Assembly: GCA_900314445.1 (NCBI GenBank)
Contig: OMVA01000051.1
Location: 1 to 48,722 of the forward strand
Source: an uncultured Lachnospiraceae bacterium
GTDB lineage: Bacteria; Bacillota; Clostridia; Lachnospirales; Lachnospiraceae
DNA: 48,722 nt
Direction: 5' to 3'
In this document: positions 42,601 to 48,722 of the stretch, piece after piece
How positions within the stretch are numbered: the stretch's first letter is position 1
Layout: each line of letters begins with the position of its first letter
Made by a program: the position numbers and the translations under genes
The notes under the pieces: model-generated
Told to the model about the DNA's origin: nothing
The model's database searches: none
What the model saw: the letters and a program-made list of their open reading frames with translations, nothing else

Positions 42601-43179
42601 AATCATGCCATTCGTACCATGAAGGGTGAGAAGATTGAGGAAGAGTTTGAGACCAAGCTGGAAATTCCAGTGGATGCTTATATTCCAGAAACTTATATTA
42701 AGAACGAAGGATTGAAACTGGAGTTCTATCGTAAGATTTCTGCCATTGAAAATGAAGAGGATGTGGACGCGGTATTGGCAGAGGCCAAGGACCGTTTTGG
42801 TAACATCCCTCATGAACTGGAGCGCCTGGTTAATGTGGCTCTGATGCGTGCTCACGCCCATGATGCCCAGATTGCCATTGTTCGTTTCCATGCCAATAAC
42901 AGTATGTGTGATTTCCTGATTCTTTCAGGAACCAATGTACGTGTGGAAAAGATTCCAGATTTCCTGGCACAGTACAACAGTAAGAAGGATAAGACTCGTG
43001 CCAAGCTTCTTACAGGCAAGATGTCTGGTTTCTCTGTGCGTATTGAGTCTCCTTATCAGGATGAGATGCTTGCAGAAATGGAAAAAGCAGTTAAACTTAT
43101 TAATGATATGCTTATTGTAAAAGATAGTGGAGCTGAGGATGCAGAAGAGCCTGCAGCTTTGGAAAATAAGAGCGAGTAG
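39604..43179 (+). CDS. mfd: Transcription-repair coupling factor
   Basis: A 1191-residue motor that removes stalled RNA polymerase and recruits UvrA. The N-terminal UvrB-like module covers about 1-350 (with FSVRGGILDIFP), the RNA-polymerase interaction domain about 490-560 (LSVGDYVVHEHHGIGVYRG), and the translocase motors about 610-960 (Walker A GDVGFGKTEVA, motif II IIDEEQRFG, GRVGRS). A C-terminal D7 domain ends the protein. A longer frame begins at 39577, but the ATG at 39604 is more likely; its ribosome site is weak. It pairs functionally with uvrA/uvrB at 17-22 kb. Confidence 0.96.
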   Translation: MKALMNPVLSDPIVEKQILAAERPLHIWDLNQSARPLMVEALRGKAKFTLVVTSDEARAEKLVESMRFFDRNAMIFPAKDVLFYYADVHGNATAKKRLAVMKRICSDEPTVIVTTVDGLMDRLPDLKYFKAHTFSLSVGDSIDLDQLKADLTMEGYENVPEVETSGQFSVRGGILDIFPLTEECPLRVEFFGDEIDSIREFDVESQRSISELEHFLIFPASEYVLSEERKARGLARIEKEEKEQIKNLKKTNNDAAGHLKKTVEKIKTEISDFNSTSGLDSLVEYFYGTTVGFLDYMPEGTAYIIDEPKAVAARAQSYFTEFSLSMQGRLMGGYILPGQADVLTSAEETLERLVAVKPFMFSEFYVKQDLLGEVASVRYESKGIQSYKGSFVDLEKDLETWRKKKYKIVIISPSATRAKRYVNSFMEADVPAFFSTSQSRELAPKEVMVTTGSLEEGFFIPSAGLVVIAEGEILKRQEQKKKYKRFQGQAISTLAELSVGDYVVHEHHGIGVYRGISQETSQGRTKDYINIDYAGGSKLFVPVEDMDRIGKYSDKEGKAPKLNNLGGSAWQKTRTRVQQNVDGVAKELVELYAIRQNHKGYAFSEDSLWQHEFEESFPYDETPDQMRAIRDMKKDMESDKIMDRLICGDVGFGKTEVAIRAAFKCAQDGRQVAYLVPTTILAEQHYNTFMERMKDYPINVRMLSRFHTAKENRQIIEGLKNGSVDIVIGTHRLLSKDVGFHKLGLLIIDEEQRFGVKAKEAIKEMKKTVDVLTLTATPIPRTLHMSLVGIRDMSLLEEAPIDRRPIQTYVMEYDREIVKEAINRELARDGQVFYVYNRVEDIMDIEGALQQMLPEARIAYAHGKMNEKELENIMHAFINHEIDVLVSTTIIETGLDISNANTIIIHNAERFGLSQLYQLRGRVGRSGRNAFAFMMYQPGVLLKDVAQKRLSAIREFTELGSGYKISMRDLEIRGAGNVLGKSQSGHMEEVGYDLYVKMLNHAIRTMKGEKIEEEFETKLEIPVDAYIPETYIKNEGLKLEFYRKISAIENEEDVDAVLAEAKDRFGNIPHELERLVNVALMRAHAHDAQIAIVRFHANNSMCDFLILSGTNVRVEKIPDFLAQYNSKKDKTRAKLLTGKMSGFSVRIESPYQDEMLAEMEKAVKLINDMLIVKDSGAEDAEEPAALENKSE

Positions 43180-43187
43180 AGGGATAA

Positions 43188-44327
43188 ATGATGAAAGGTT
43201 CAACTTTTGAAAAAATGAAGACCAGATGCTTTGCAAAGAAAGCTGTGATTGCAACTGTCATGACAGGCCTTTTTCTTGCATCTTCTGGATGCAGTCTGAT
43301 GCCAGCTAATAGTCTGGATGAATCAGGCAACACAAATCCATCTACTTCCACAGATGCCTCTACAGAAAGAAAGGGTACAGATACGGTATTCACCTTTGCT
43401 GGAGAGAAGGTTTCTTTAGGAGAGATGTATATTTATGCATCTGCAGTAAGAGATCATTATGAAGAGAATTATGGCCAGGGAATCTGGTCCCTGGATGTTT
43501 CTGCAGCCCAGGACAAGAGCCTGAGCTTAGAGGATGAAATTCGTGAAAGCGTTGTGCAGGATGTAATTCGCGTCAAAATGTTAAATGCACACGCGGAAGA
43601 TTATGACATTATGCTTACGGAAGACCAGGCGGAAATGGTGGCCAGTGAGACGGATGCATTTTATTTCAATCTGACAGATCAGCAGATTGAAGACATGCAG
43701 CTGGACAGGGAACTGGCTCATGCAGTCTTTACGGAAAATGAGATTGCCAGTCTTGTATACGACAAGATTATTGAGGAGTCCGGTATTGAGGTTTCCGATG
43801 AAGAGGCCCAGATGACTACCTTCTACGACCTTTACTTCCCATTCTATCAGGTGGCATCCAATGGAGATGTGAGTGAAATTTCGGATGAGGAAAAGGAAGA
43901 GGAACACGAGAGAGCGGTGGAGGCCTATGATCAGCTCACCAATCCTAATAAGGGACAGGGAGCTACAGGAGCAGAGACTTTGATTCAGGCACTGGCTGAC
44001 AGTTATAGTCTCAAGGACTCTGGTTTCCAGACCATGTCCCCAAGTGAGATTGTGGATGTTTACGGAGCTGACATTGCTGAGGATATTTCAAAACTGGAGG
44101 ATGGTTCCTATAGCCTTGTTACAGAGTCTGAGTATGGCTATCATATTTTCTACCTGAAGGCCAAGACTGACCGTGCAGCAACAGATGCCAGAAAGGCAGA
44201 AATTCTGAAAAACAGAAGAAATGTTTATCTGGAAGGAATCTTCACCAAGTGGCAGAGTGACATGGATTCCACTTTCCTCTATGAGAATGATGTGGACCAG
44301 GATGTCTATCAGAAAATCAAATTCTAA
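43188..44327 (+). CDS. PrsA/SurA-like lipoprotein foldase
   Basis: A 379-residue exported lipoprotein. The signal peptide ends at a lipobox-like ASSGC with Cys35, with Ser at -3 instead of the usual Leu. The SurA_N/PrsA-type helical part covers about 65-200 (GEKVSLGEMYIYASAV), and a degenerate parvulin-like region lies about 210-330, ending GYHIFYLKAKTDR, which is the typical last strand. It should help proteins fold outside the membrane. A foldase gene of this type following mfd is a known clostridial arrangement. The start has GAGGGA; a second ATG follows at once (ATGATG). Confidence 0.82.
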   Translation: MMKGSTFEKMKTRCFAKKAVIATVMTGLFLASSGCSLMPANSLDESGNTNPSTSTDASTERKGTDTVFTFAGEKVSLGEMYIYASAVRDHYEENYGQGIWSLDVSAAQDKSLSLEDEIRESVVQDVIRVKMLNAHAEDYDIMLTEDQAEMVASETDAFYFNLTDQQIEDMQLDRELAHAVFTENEIASLVYDKIIEESGIEVSDEEAQMTTFYDLYFPFYQVASNGDVSEISDEEKEEEHERAVEAYDQLTNPNKGQGATGAETLIQALADSYSLKDSGFQTMSPSEIVDVYGADIAEDISKLEDGSYSLVTESEYGYHIFYLKAKTDRAATDARKAEILKNRRNVYLEGIFTKWQSDMDSTFLYENDVDQDVYQKIKF

Positions 44328-44347
44328 TGCAAAGAATATTCCAATCC

Positions 44348-44355
44348 TGCAAATG
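44348..44355. other. TGCAAATG octamer after foldase gene
   Basis: Context CTGCAAATGAGTTG. A partial copy, TGCAAAGA, also lies immediately after the stop codon at 44328. Confidence 0.55.
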
Positions 44356-44369
44356 AGTTGAGCTGGAAA

Positions 44370-44401
44370 AGAGCCCTGAGTTAAACTCAGAGCTCTTTTT
44401 C
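44370..44401. terminator. Terminator between foldase and dut genes
   Basis: Stem AGAGCCCTGAG/CTCAGAGCTCT with one mismatch, loop TTAAA, then five T. The four A before the left arm could let it work for the converging dut transcript as well. Confidence 0.85.
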
Positions 44402-44437
44402 GGTTTGCGTAGAAAATTGTATTTGCATAGAAAATTT

Positions 44438-44445
44438 CATTTGCA
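44438..44445. other. CATTTGCA octamer downstream of dut
   Basis: Context ATTTCATTTGCAG, as at 9218. A partial copy, ATTTGCATAG, lies about 20 bp to the left. Confidence 0.55.
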
Positions 44446-44480
44446 GCCAATGGCAAAGATAATTTCCTAGGGCTGGAAGA

Positions 44481-44930
44481 CTATTTACGTCCAGTAGAAC
44501 CGAACCCACCTTGGCCACGAACTGTGTCAGATAATTCATCTGCTTCTTCAAAGGCAGCCTGGAGATATGGAGTAATCACCATCTGGGCAATACGTTCATC
44601 TGGTTCAATAGTCTGTGCTTCACTTCCGTGATTGTGAAGCATAACCATAATTTCTCCGCGGTAATCCGAATCAACAACACCAACCTTATTGGCAGGAGCG
44701 AGACCCTTTTTAGAAGCAAGGCCGCTTCTTGCATAGATGAGAGCAACAAGTCCCTCAGGTAATTCCATGGCAAGTCCTGTTTTTACGCAGGCTGTCTGGC
44801 CAGGCTGAATTGTAAGAGCTTCATCCATGCAGGCACGAAGGTCTGCGCCAGCTGCATAGGCTGTACCGTAAGTTGGAAGAGTAGCCTTCTCATTTAATTT
44901 CTTCATCTTCACTGGACATGTATTGATCAT
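44481..44930 (-). CDS. dut: dUTP diphosphatase
   Basis: A 149-residue trimeric dUTPase read on the reverse strand. All five motifs are present: AGADLRA, ARSGLASKKG, GVVDSDYRGE with its catalytic Asp, RIAQMVI, and the C-terminal RGQGGFGSTG that closes over the site. It removes dUTP and supplies dUMP for thymidylate synthesis. AAAGGA lies before the ATG. It is convergent with the foldase gene and divergent from the trigger-factor-like gene. Length is normal. Confidence 0.96.
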   Translation of the reverse strand: MINTCPVKMKKLNEKATLPTYGTAYAAGADLRACMDEALTIQPGQTACVKTGLAMELPEGLVALIYARSGLASKKGLAPANKVGVVDSDYRGEIMVMLHNHGSEAQTIEPDERIAQMVITPYLQAAFEEADELSDTVRGQGGFGSTGRK

Positions 44931-44961
44931 AATATTATTCCTTTCACATGTAAGCGCAGTT

Positions 44962-44969
44962 CATTTGCA
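44962..44969. other. CATTTGCA octamer upstream of dut
   Basis: Context AAGCGCAGTTCATTTGCATGG, about 30 bases before the dut start when read on its strand. The extended part is close to that at 39511 and to the complement of the copy at 8075. Confidence 0.6.
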
Positions 44970-45173
44970 TGGGGCAAAGGAAAAGGCTTCTTTCTTCAGA
45001 TTTTTACATTGTAACATGAGGGGAAAGGAATTGTTAATAGATGATGAAGAGTGTGTGAAAAACTGGCAATTATGTGAAAATGCTTTAATTTTGGGGAATC
45101 CTGTGATATTATCGATTGGTTCCTGTGGGATAATACGGGGCAAAATTTGAGGGTAATTTAGAAAGGGTTTTTT

Positions 45174-46316
45174 ATGAAGCGTATGAAGATGGGCGCTGTT
45201 CTTGTAGGCGCAATGATTCTTTCTCTCCTTTCAGGATGTGGAAAGTCTGACAATGCAGATGTAGTAAAAGAAATGCAGAAGCAGTACAACAAGTATGTAA
45301 CACTGGATGAAAGTGCTTATAAGGGTCTTACTTACACAGAAACACATACAGAAGTTACAGAGGATACAATCAATTCAGATATTAGCAACCTTCTTTCGCA
45401 GTATGCCAGCCAGACTGATGTTACAGATCGTGCAGCAACATGGGGCGATGCAGTAAATATCGACTATGTTGGTTCTGTTGATGGTAAAGAATTTAATGGT
45501 GGTTCTACACAGGGTGCAGGCACACAGATCACACTTGGTTCAAGTGGTTACATCGACAACTTCGATGAGCAGATCGTTGGCCATACTCCTGGAGATGCCT
45601 TCGATGTAGTTGTAACTTTCCCAGATGACTACGGCGTAGATGATCTGAATGGTAAGGAAGCTACATTCAAGACAACACTGAACTATATTGTTGAAACAAC
45701 AACTCCAACTTACACAGATGCATTTGTTGCTTCCAACACAGATTATAAGACAACTGATGAATATGAAACTGCAATGCGTAAGAAGCATGAAGAAGAGTAC
45801 AAGGAATCTGATCTCAATACAGATAAACAGAACCTTCTTCAGCAGGTAATCGATGCTGCAACCATCACTCAGTATCCAGAAGAGGAAATTAAGCAGCGTG
45901 TACAGGAAGTAACGGATTCTATGACTGAAACAGCTCAGGCAAATGGAATTGACCTGGAAACTTACCTTTCACACTATGGTTACACATCTGATACATTCCA
46001 GGCAGAAGTAAAGAGCTCTGTTGAGTCTTACATCCGTGAAAAGATGGTTATCTCTAAGATTTCTGAAGAACAGAACATCACAGTAAGTGAAAAAGAAAAG
46101 GAAGCTAAGGTTCAGGATCTTCTTGGACAGACAGGTCTTTCTGATGTAGATACACTGAATAAGCAGTATGGATATAAAGATGAAGATTACTACTTCATGG
46201 TTCTTGAAGATAAGATCATTGATTTCATCTATACAAATGCTGTAGCAGCTAGTGCAACAGATGCAACTGCAGATGAAGCATCTCCAGCATCAGCAGCAAC
46301 TCCAGATGCTGAATAA
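45174..46316 (+). CDS. Trigger-factor-like lipoprotein (FKBP-type PPIase plus SurA-like arm)
   Basis: A 380-residue exported lipoprotein with lipobox LLSGC (Cys22). Residues about 50-90 form a helix like the trigger-factor linker. Residues about 88-175 are an FKBP domain (WGDAVNIDYVGSVDGKEF, then DNFDEQIVGHTPGDAFDVVVTFP), and 180-355 is the helical trigger-factor C-terminal chaperone domain. The N-terminal ribosome-binding domain of true trigger factor (about 110 residues) is missing and replaced by the signal peptide, so it cannot act at the ribosome. The last 25 residues are an Ala/Ser/Thr/Asp-rich tail. It probably folds secreted proteins, beside the PrsA-like gene. Confidence 0.85.
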   Translation: MKRMKMGAVLVGAMILSLLSGCGKSDNADVVKEMQKQYNKYVTLDESAYKGLTYTETHTEVTEDTINSDISNLLSQYASQTDVTDRAATWGDAVNIDYVGSVDGKEFNGGSTQGAGTQITLGSSGYIDNFDEQIVGHTPGDAFDVVVTFPDDYGVDDLNGKEATFKTTLNYIVETTTPTYTDAFVASNTDYKTTDEYETAMRKKHEEEYKESDLNTDKQNLLQQVIDAATITQYPEEEIKQRVQEVTDSMTETAQANGIDLETYLSHYGYTSDTFQAEVKSSVESYIREKMVISKISEEQNITVSEKEKEAKVQDLLGQTGLSDVDTLNKQYGYKDEDYYFMVLEDKIIDFIYTNAVAASATDATADEASPASAATPDAE

Positions 46317-46365
46317 GCGCTAGGGGAGCGGCTTTTTGTAGGAAAGTGAGTTAATGAGTAAGTAG

Positions 46366-46402
46366 AATCCGGAATTTGCTCCTGGCAGATTCCGGATTTT
46401 TT
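46366..46402 (+). terminator. Rho-independent terminator after trigger-factor-like gene
   Basis: Perfect stem AATCCGGAAT/ATTCCGGATT with a 13-base loop, then T. Confidence 0.9.
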
Positions 46403-46422
46403 ATAAAAAAGCAAAAAAGTAC

Positions 46423-46451
46423 TTGCCAAAAAGTAGGTTCTTTGGTAGTAT
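46423..46451 (+). promoter_or_regulatory. Promoter of tRNA-Leu
   Basis: TTGCCA at 46423-46428, a 17-bp spacer, and TAGTAT at 46446-46451, 12 bp before the tRNA. Confidence 0.75.
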
Positions 46452-46462
46452 ATTTTCTGCAT

Positions 46463-46547
46463 GCGGCTGTGTTGGAATTGGCAGACAAGCTAGATTCAGG
46501 TTCTAGTCCGCCTTTCGCGGGTGCGGGTTCAACTCCCGCCAGCCGCA
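46463..46547 (+). tRNA. tRNA-Leu (anticodon CAG)
   Basis: An 85-base class II tRNA. Acceptor arms are GCGGCTG and CAGCCGC with discriminator A. The anticodon arm is CTAGA-TTCAGGT-TCTAG with CAG at 46497-46499. A long variable arm (CCGCCTTTCGCGG) and T loop GTTCAACTC complete it. CCA is not encoded. Eight T follow within five bases, so it may terminate there or read through into greA. Confidence 0.95.
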
Positions 46548-46595
46548 CTTCTTTTTTTTAGAAGTGTATTGATAAGTTTTGAGAAGGGAAAAAAC

Positions 46596-47072
46596 ATGGC
46601 AGAATACATCAAGCTGACCCAAGAAGGTTTTGATAAACTCATGGCTGAACTGGAAGACCTCAAGGTCAACCGTCGTCGTGAAAATGCAGAGAAGTTAAAG
46701 ATTGCCCGTGAACAGGGTGACTTATCAGAAAATGCTGAATATGATGCTGCTAAAGATGAGCAGAGCCAGATTGAAAACAGAATCGCTGAGCTCGAGGAAA
46801 TCAAAAAGCATCACACAATCGTTGCTGAAAGTACAGATAATACAACAATCCAGATTGGTACAACTGTACATCTGGTAGATGTAAATTCTAAAGAAGAGTA
46901 CACATTCAAGTTACAGACTTCTACAGAATCTAACATCCTTGAAGGTAGCATCTCAGATGAAAGCCCAGTTGGTGCTGGAATCAGAGGTAAGAAAGTTGGA
47001 GACGTTGTAACTGTTATTCCAGTTAACAGTGACAAGGAGTTCCAGTATAAGATTTTAGATTTCCACAAGTAA
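46596..47072 (+). CDS. greA: Transcription elongation factor GreA
   Basis: A 158-residue cleavage factor that rescues backtracked RNA polymerase. The N-terminal coiled coil carries the acidic tip in EQGDLSENAEYDAAKDEQ, and the C-terminal FKBP-like domain has SPVGAGIRGKKVGDVV. The frame is open back into the tRNA-Leu gene, but the ATG at 46596 with AGAAGGGA upstream gives the normal start MAEYIKLTQEGF. greA next to lysS is a common Firmicutes pair. Confidence 0.97.
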   Translation: MAEYIKLTQEGFDKLMAELEDLKVNRRRENAEKLKIAREQGDLSENAEYDAAKDEQSQIENRIAELEEIKKHHTIVAESTDNTTIQIGTTVHLVDVNSKEEYTFKLQTSTESNILEGSISDESPVGAGIRGKKVGDVVTVIPVNSDKEFQYKILDFHK

Positions 47073-47117
47073 AGATTTACCGGATATATCCGGAAGCAGG
47101 GAATCAGATTGCGAATT

Positions 47118-47156
47118 ACAGCATGTAAGCATGAATAATGCCTGCATGCTGTTTCT
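47118..47156 (+). other. Hairpin between greA and lysS
   Basis: ACAGCATG/CATGCTGT with an inner GCAT-GAATA-ATGC stem. The following bases (TTCTGTT) make a poor T-run, so it is a weak terminator or a processing site. Confidence 0.55.
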
Positions 47157-47187
47157 GTTATAGAAAGAAAAGTTAGGAGCGAATACT

Positions 47188-48722
47188 ATGGCACAGCAGG
47201 AAAAAAGCTTAAATGAAATCCTCCAGATTCGTCGACAGAAGTTGGCTGATCTGCAGGCTGCAGGAAAGGATCCATTCCAGATTACAAAGTTTGATCAGAC
47301 ACATCATGCTGATGATGTTCGTAACAACATTGATCAGTTAGAGGTTGTAATTGGAACAGATGAAGAAGGAAAGTCAATCATCCCAGAGATGAGCGAAATT
47401 CCAGCAGAAAAGATTGTAACACTTGCAGGACGTATCATGTTCAAACGTGTTATGGGTAAGGCTTCTTTTGCAAATATCCGTGATCGCAAGGGCGATATGC
47501 AGATTTATGTTTCTAAGAATGATCTTGGAGAAGAAGCATACGCTGATTTCAAGAAGATGGACGTTGGTGATATCGTTGGTGTTAAGGGCTTTGCCTTCAA
47601 GACAAAGACAGGCGAAATCACAGTTCACACAAAGAAACTGACACTTCTTTCTAAGTCACTCCAGACACTTCCAGAGAAGTACCATGGCCTGACAGATAAT
47701 GATATGCGTTACCGTCAGAGATACCTTGATCTCATCATGAATCAGGATTCTCGTGATGTATTCGTTAAGCGTTCAAAGATGATCCGTGAAATCCGTAACT
47801 TCCTGGATGGAAGAGACTTCATGGAAGTTGAGACACCAATGCTTGTTCACAACGCAGGTGGTGCAGCAGCTCGTCCATTCGAGACACATTACAACTCATT
47901 GGATGAAGATGTTAAACTTCGTATCTCTCTGGAACTTTACCTGAAGAGACTGATCGTTGGTGGTTTCGAACGTGTATTCGAAATCGGACGTGTATTCCGT
48001 AACGAGGGGGTTGATACAAAGCACAACCCTGAGTTCACACTGATGGAACTTTACCAGGCATACACAGACTACAATGGCATGATGGAACTGACAGAGTCTA
48101 TGTTCCGTTACCTTGCTGAAAAGGTTTGTGGCGGCACATTAATCTACTACGGTGATAAGGAAGCAGGCACAGGTGTTGAAATCGACCTTGGCAAGCCTTT
48201 CCGTCGTCTCACTATGGTAGACGCTATTAAGGAATATACAGGAATCGACTTCGACGCAGTTGCAACTGATGAAGAAGCTAAGAAGATTGCTGATGAACAT
48301 CATATTGAATATGAAGATCGTCATAAGAAGGGCGACATCGTAAATCTCTTCTTTGACGAGTTCTGTGAAGACAAGATGATCCAGCCTACATTCATCATGG
48401 ATCACCCAATTGAAATTTCTCCACTGACAAAGAAGAAGCCATCAGATCCTAGCAAGGTAGAGCGTTTCGAGCTTTACATCAATGGCTGGGAAATGTGTAA
48501 TGCTTACTCTGAGCTTAATGATCCTATCGATCAGAGAGAACGTTTCGCAGCTCAGGATGCACTTGCTGATGCAGGTGATGAAGAAGCTAACCACACAGAT
48601 GAAGACTTCCTGAACGCTATGGAAGTTGGTATGCCTCCTACAGGTGGTATCGGATACGGTCTTGACCGTCTTACAATGCTTCTTACAAACTCTATGGCTA
48701 TCCGTGACGTAATTCTCTTCCC
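47188..48722 (+). CDS. lysS: Lysyl-tRNA synthetase (class II), 3' end cut by window
   Basis: The frame is open from an ATG with AGGAGC upstream to the last base, 511 complete codons, which is nearly the full length. The OB-fold anticodon domain covers about 65-160 ([21 protein letters not shown]). The class II catalytic core follows with motif 1 near [15 protein letters not shown], motif 2 in [20 protein letters not shown], and motif 3 in [13 protein letters not shown]. It charges tRNA-Lys. Only the last few residues and the stop are expected beyond the window. Confidence 0.97.
   Translation, partial: MAQQEKSLNEILQIRRQKLADLQAAGKDPFQITKFDQTHHADDVRNNIDQLEVVIGTDEEGKSIIPEMSEIPAEKIVTLAGRIMFKRVMGKASFANIRDRKGDMQIYVSKNDLGEEAYADFKKMDVGDIVGVKGFAFKTKTGEITVHTKKLTLLSKSLQTLPEKYHGLTDNDMRYRQRYLDLIMNQDSRDVFVKRSKMIREIRNFLDGRDFMEVETPMLVHNAGGAAARPFETHYNSLDEDVKLRISLELYLKRLIVGGFERVFEIGRVFRNEGVDTKHNPEFTLMELYQAYTDYNGMMELTESMFRYLAEKVCGGTLIYYGDKEAGTGVEIDLGKPFRRLTMVDAIKEYTGIDFDAVATDEEAKKIADEHHIEYEDRHKKGDIVNLFFDEFCEDKMIQPTFIMDHPIEISPLTKKKPSDPSKVERFELYINGWEMCNAYSELNDPIDQRERFAAQDALADAGDEEANHTDEDFLNAMEVGMPPTGGIGYGLDRLTMLLTNSMAIRDVILF

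Noticed and set aside
47073-47187. T-box or other riboswitch before lysS
   Set aside because: The gap is only 115 bp and contains a simple hairpin; no T-box sequence or specifier structure is seen.

Overview
The window looks like a chromosomal segment of a low-to-mid GC Firmicute, most likely a Lachnospiraceae-type anaerobe (Clostridia). The evidence is Firmicutes gene order, strong AGGAGG ribosome sites, a GlgC/GlgD pair, PrsA-like and trigger-factor-like lipoproteins, and two blocks that match the Bacillus subtilis spoVG-gcaD-spoVC-mfd-yabO-divIC-tilS-hprT-ftsH neighbourhood. A genus (for example Oribacterium-like) would be a guess. No phage, IS element, CRISPR array or rRNA was seen, so this is mostly core genome. 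The interest lies in the intergenic DNA and a few unusual proteins.

Layout: (1) 1-3882: the end of an ABC-2 export locus (two permeases, the first cut by the window edge), then a NarL-type histidine kinase and response regulator. (2) 4230-9051: a small Ala/Thr/Glu-rich lipoprotein; a reverse-strand radical SAM gene; a secreted protein with a toxin-like C-terminal domain, preceded by an array of LexA-like dyads; a CPCC/HD-domain fusion; a hotdog thioesterase; and an aldose epimerase. (3) 9456-14369: HU, RqcP-like S4 protein, DivIC, TilS, Hpt and FtsH. (4) 15015-23151: a GH13 alpha-glucan hydrolase, then uvrB-uvrA-NUDIX. (5) 23662-30727: a complete fructose PTS locus (fruK, fruA, ptsH, ptsI, DeoR regulator) followed by a phosphopantetheinyl transferase. 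(6) 30907-34658: tRNA-Arg, an FtsX permease remnant, a tail-anchored repeat protein and a YbhJ-type aconitase. (7) 35220-44327: glgC-glgD, spoVG, a one-domain glmU, pth, mfd and a PrsA-like foldase. (8) 44481-48722: dut (reverse), a trigger-factor-like lipoprotein, tRNA-Leu, greA and lysS (cut by the window end).

How the genes fit together: fructose enters through FruA using phosphate from EI and HPr, is phosphorylated again by FruK, and is probably controlled by the DeoR protein through repeats in the 23.3-23.5 kb leader. GlgC/GlgD and the GH13 enzyme point to glycogen or maltodextrin turnover. UvrA, UvrB, Mfd, the NUDIX protein and dUTPase form a DNA and nucleotide maintenance group. Two foldase lipoproteins serve the cell surface.

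Main unexplained signals: an octamer CATTTGCA/TGCAAATG found at 17 intergenic places and much rarer in genes; six 16-bp units of LexA-like dyads before the toxin-like gene, with a near-identical single copy at the HU promoter; about nine 32-bp repeats, each with a GTTAC-AA-GTAAC dyad, before ptsH; and an HPr that keeps His15 but has Gly where regulatory Ser46 should be.
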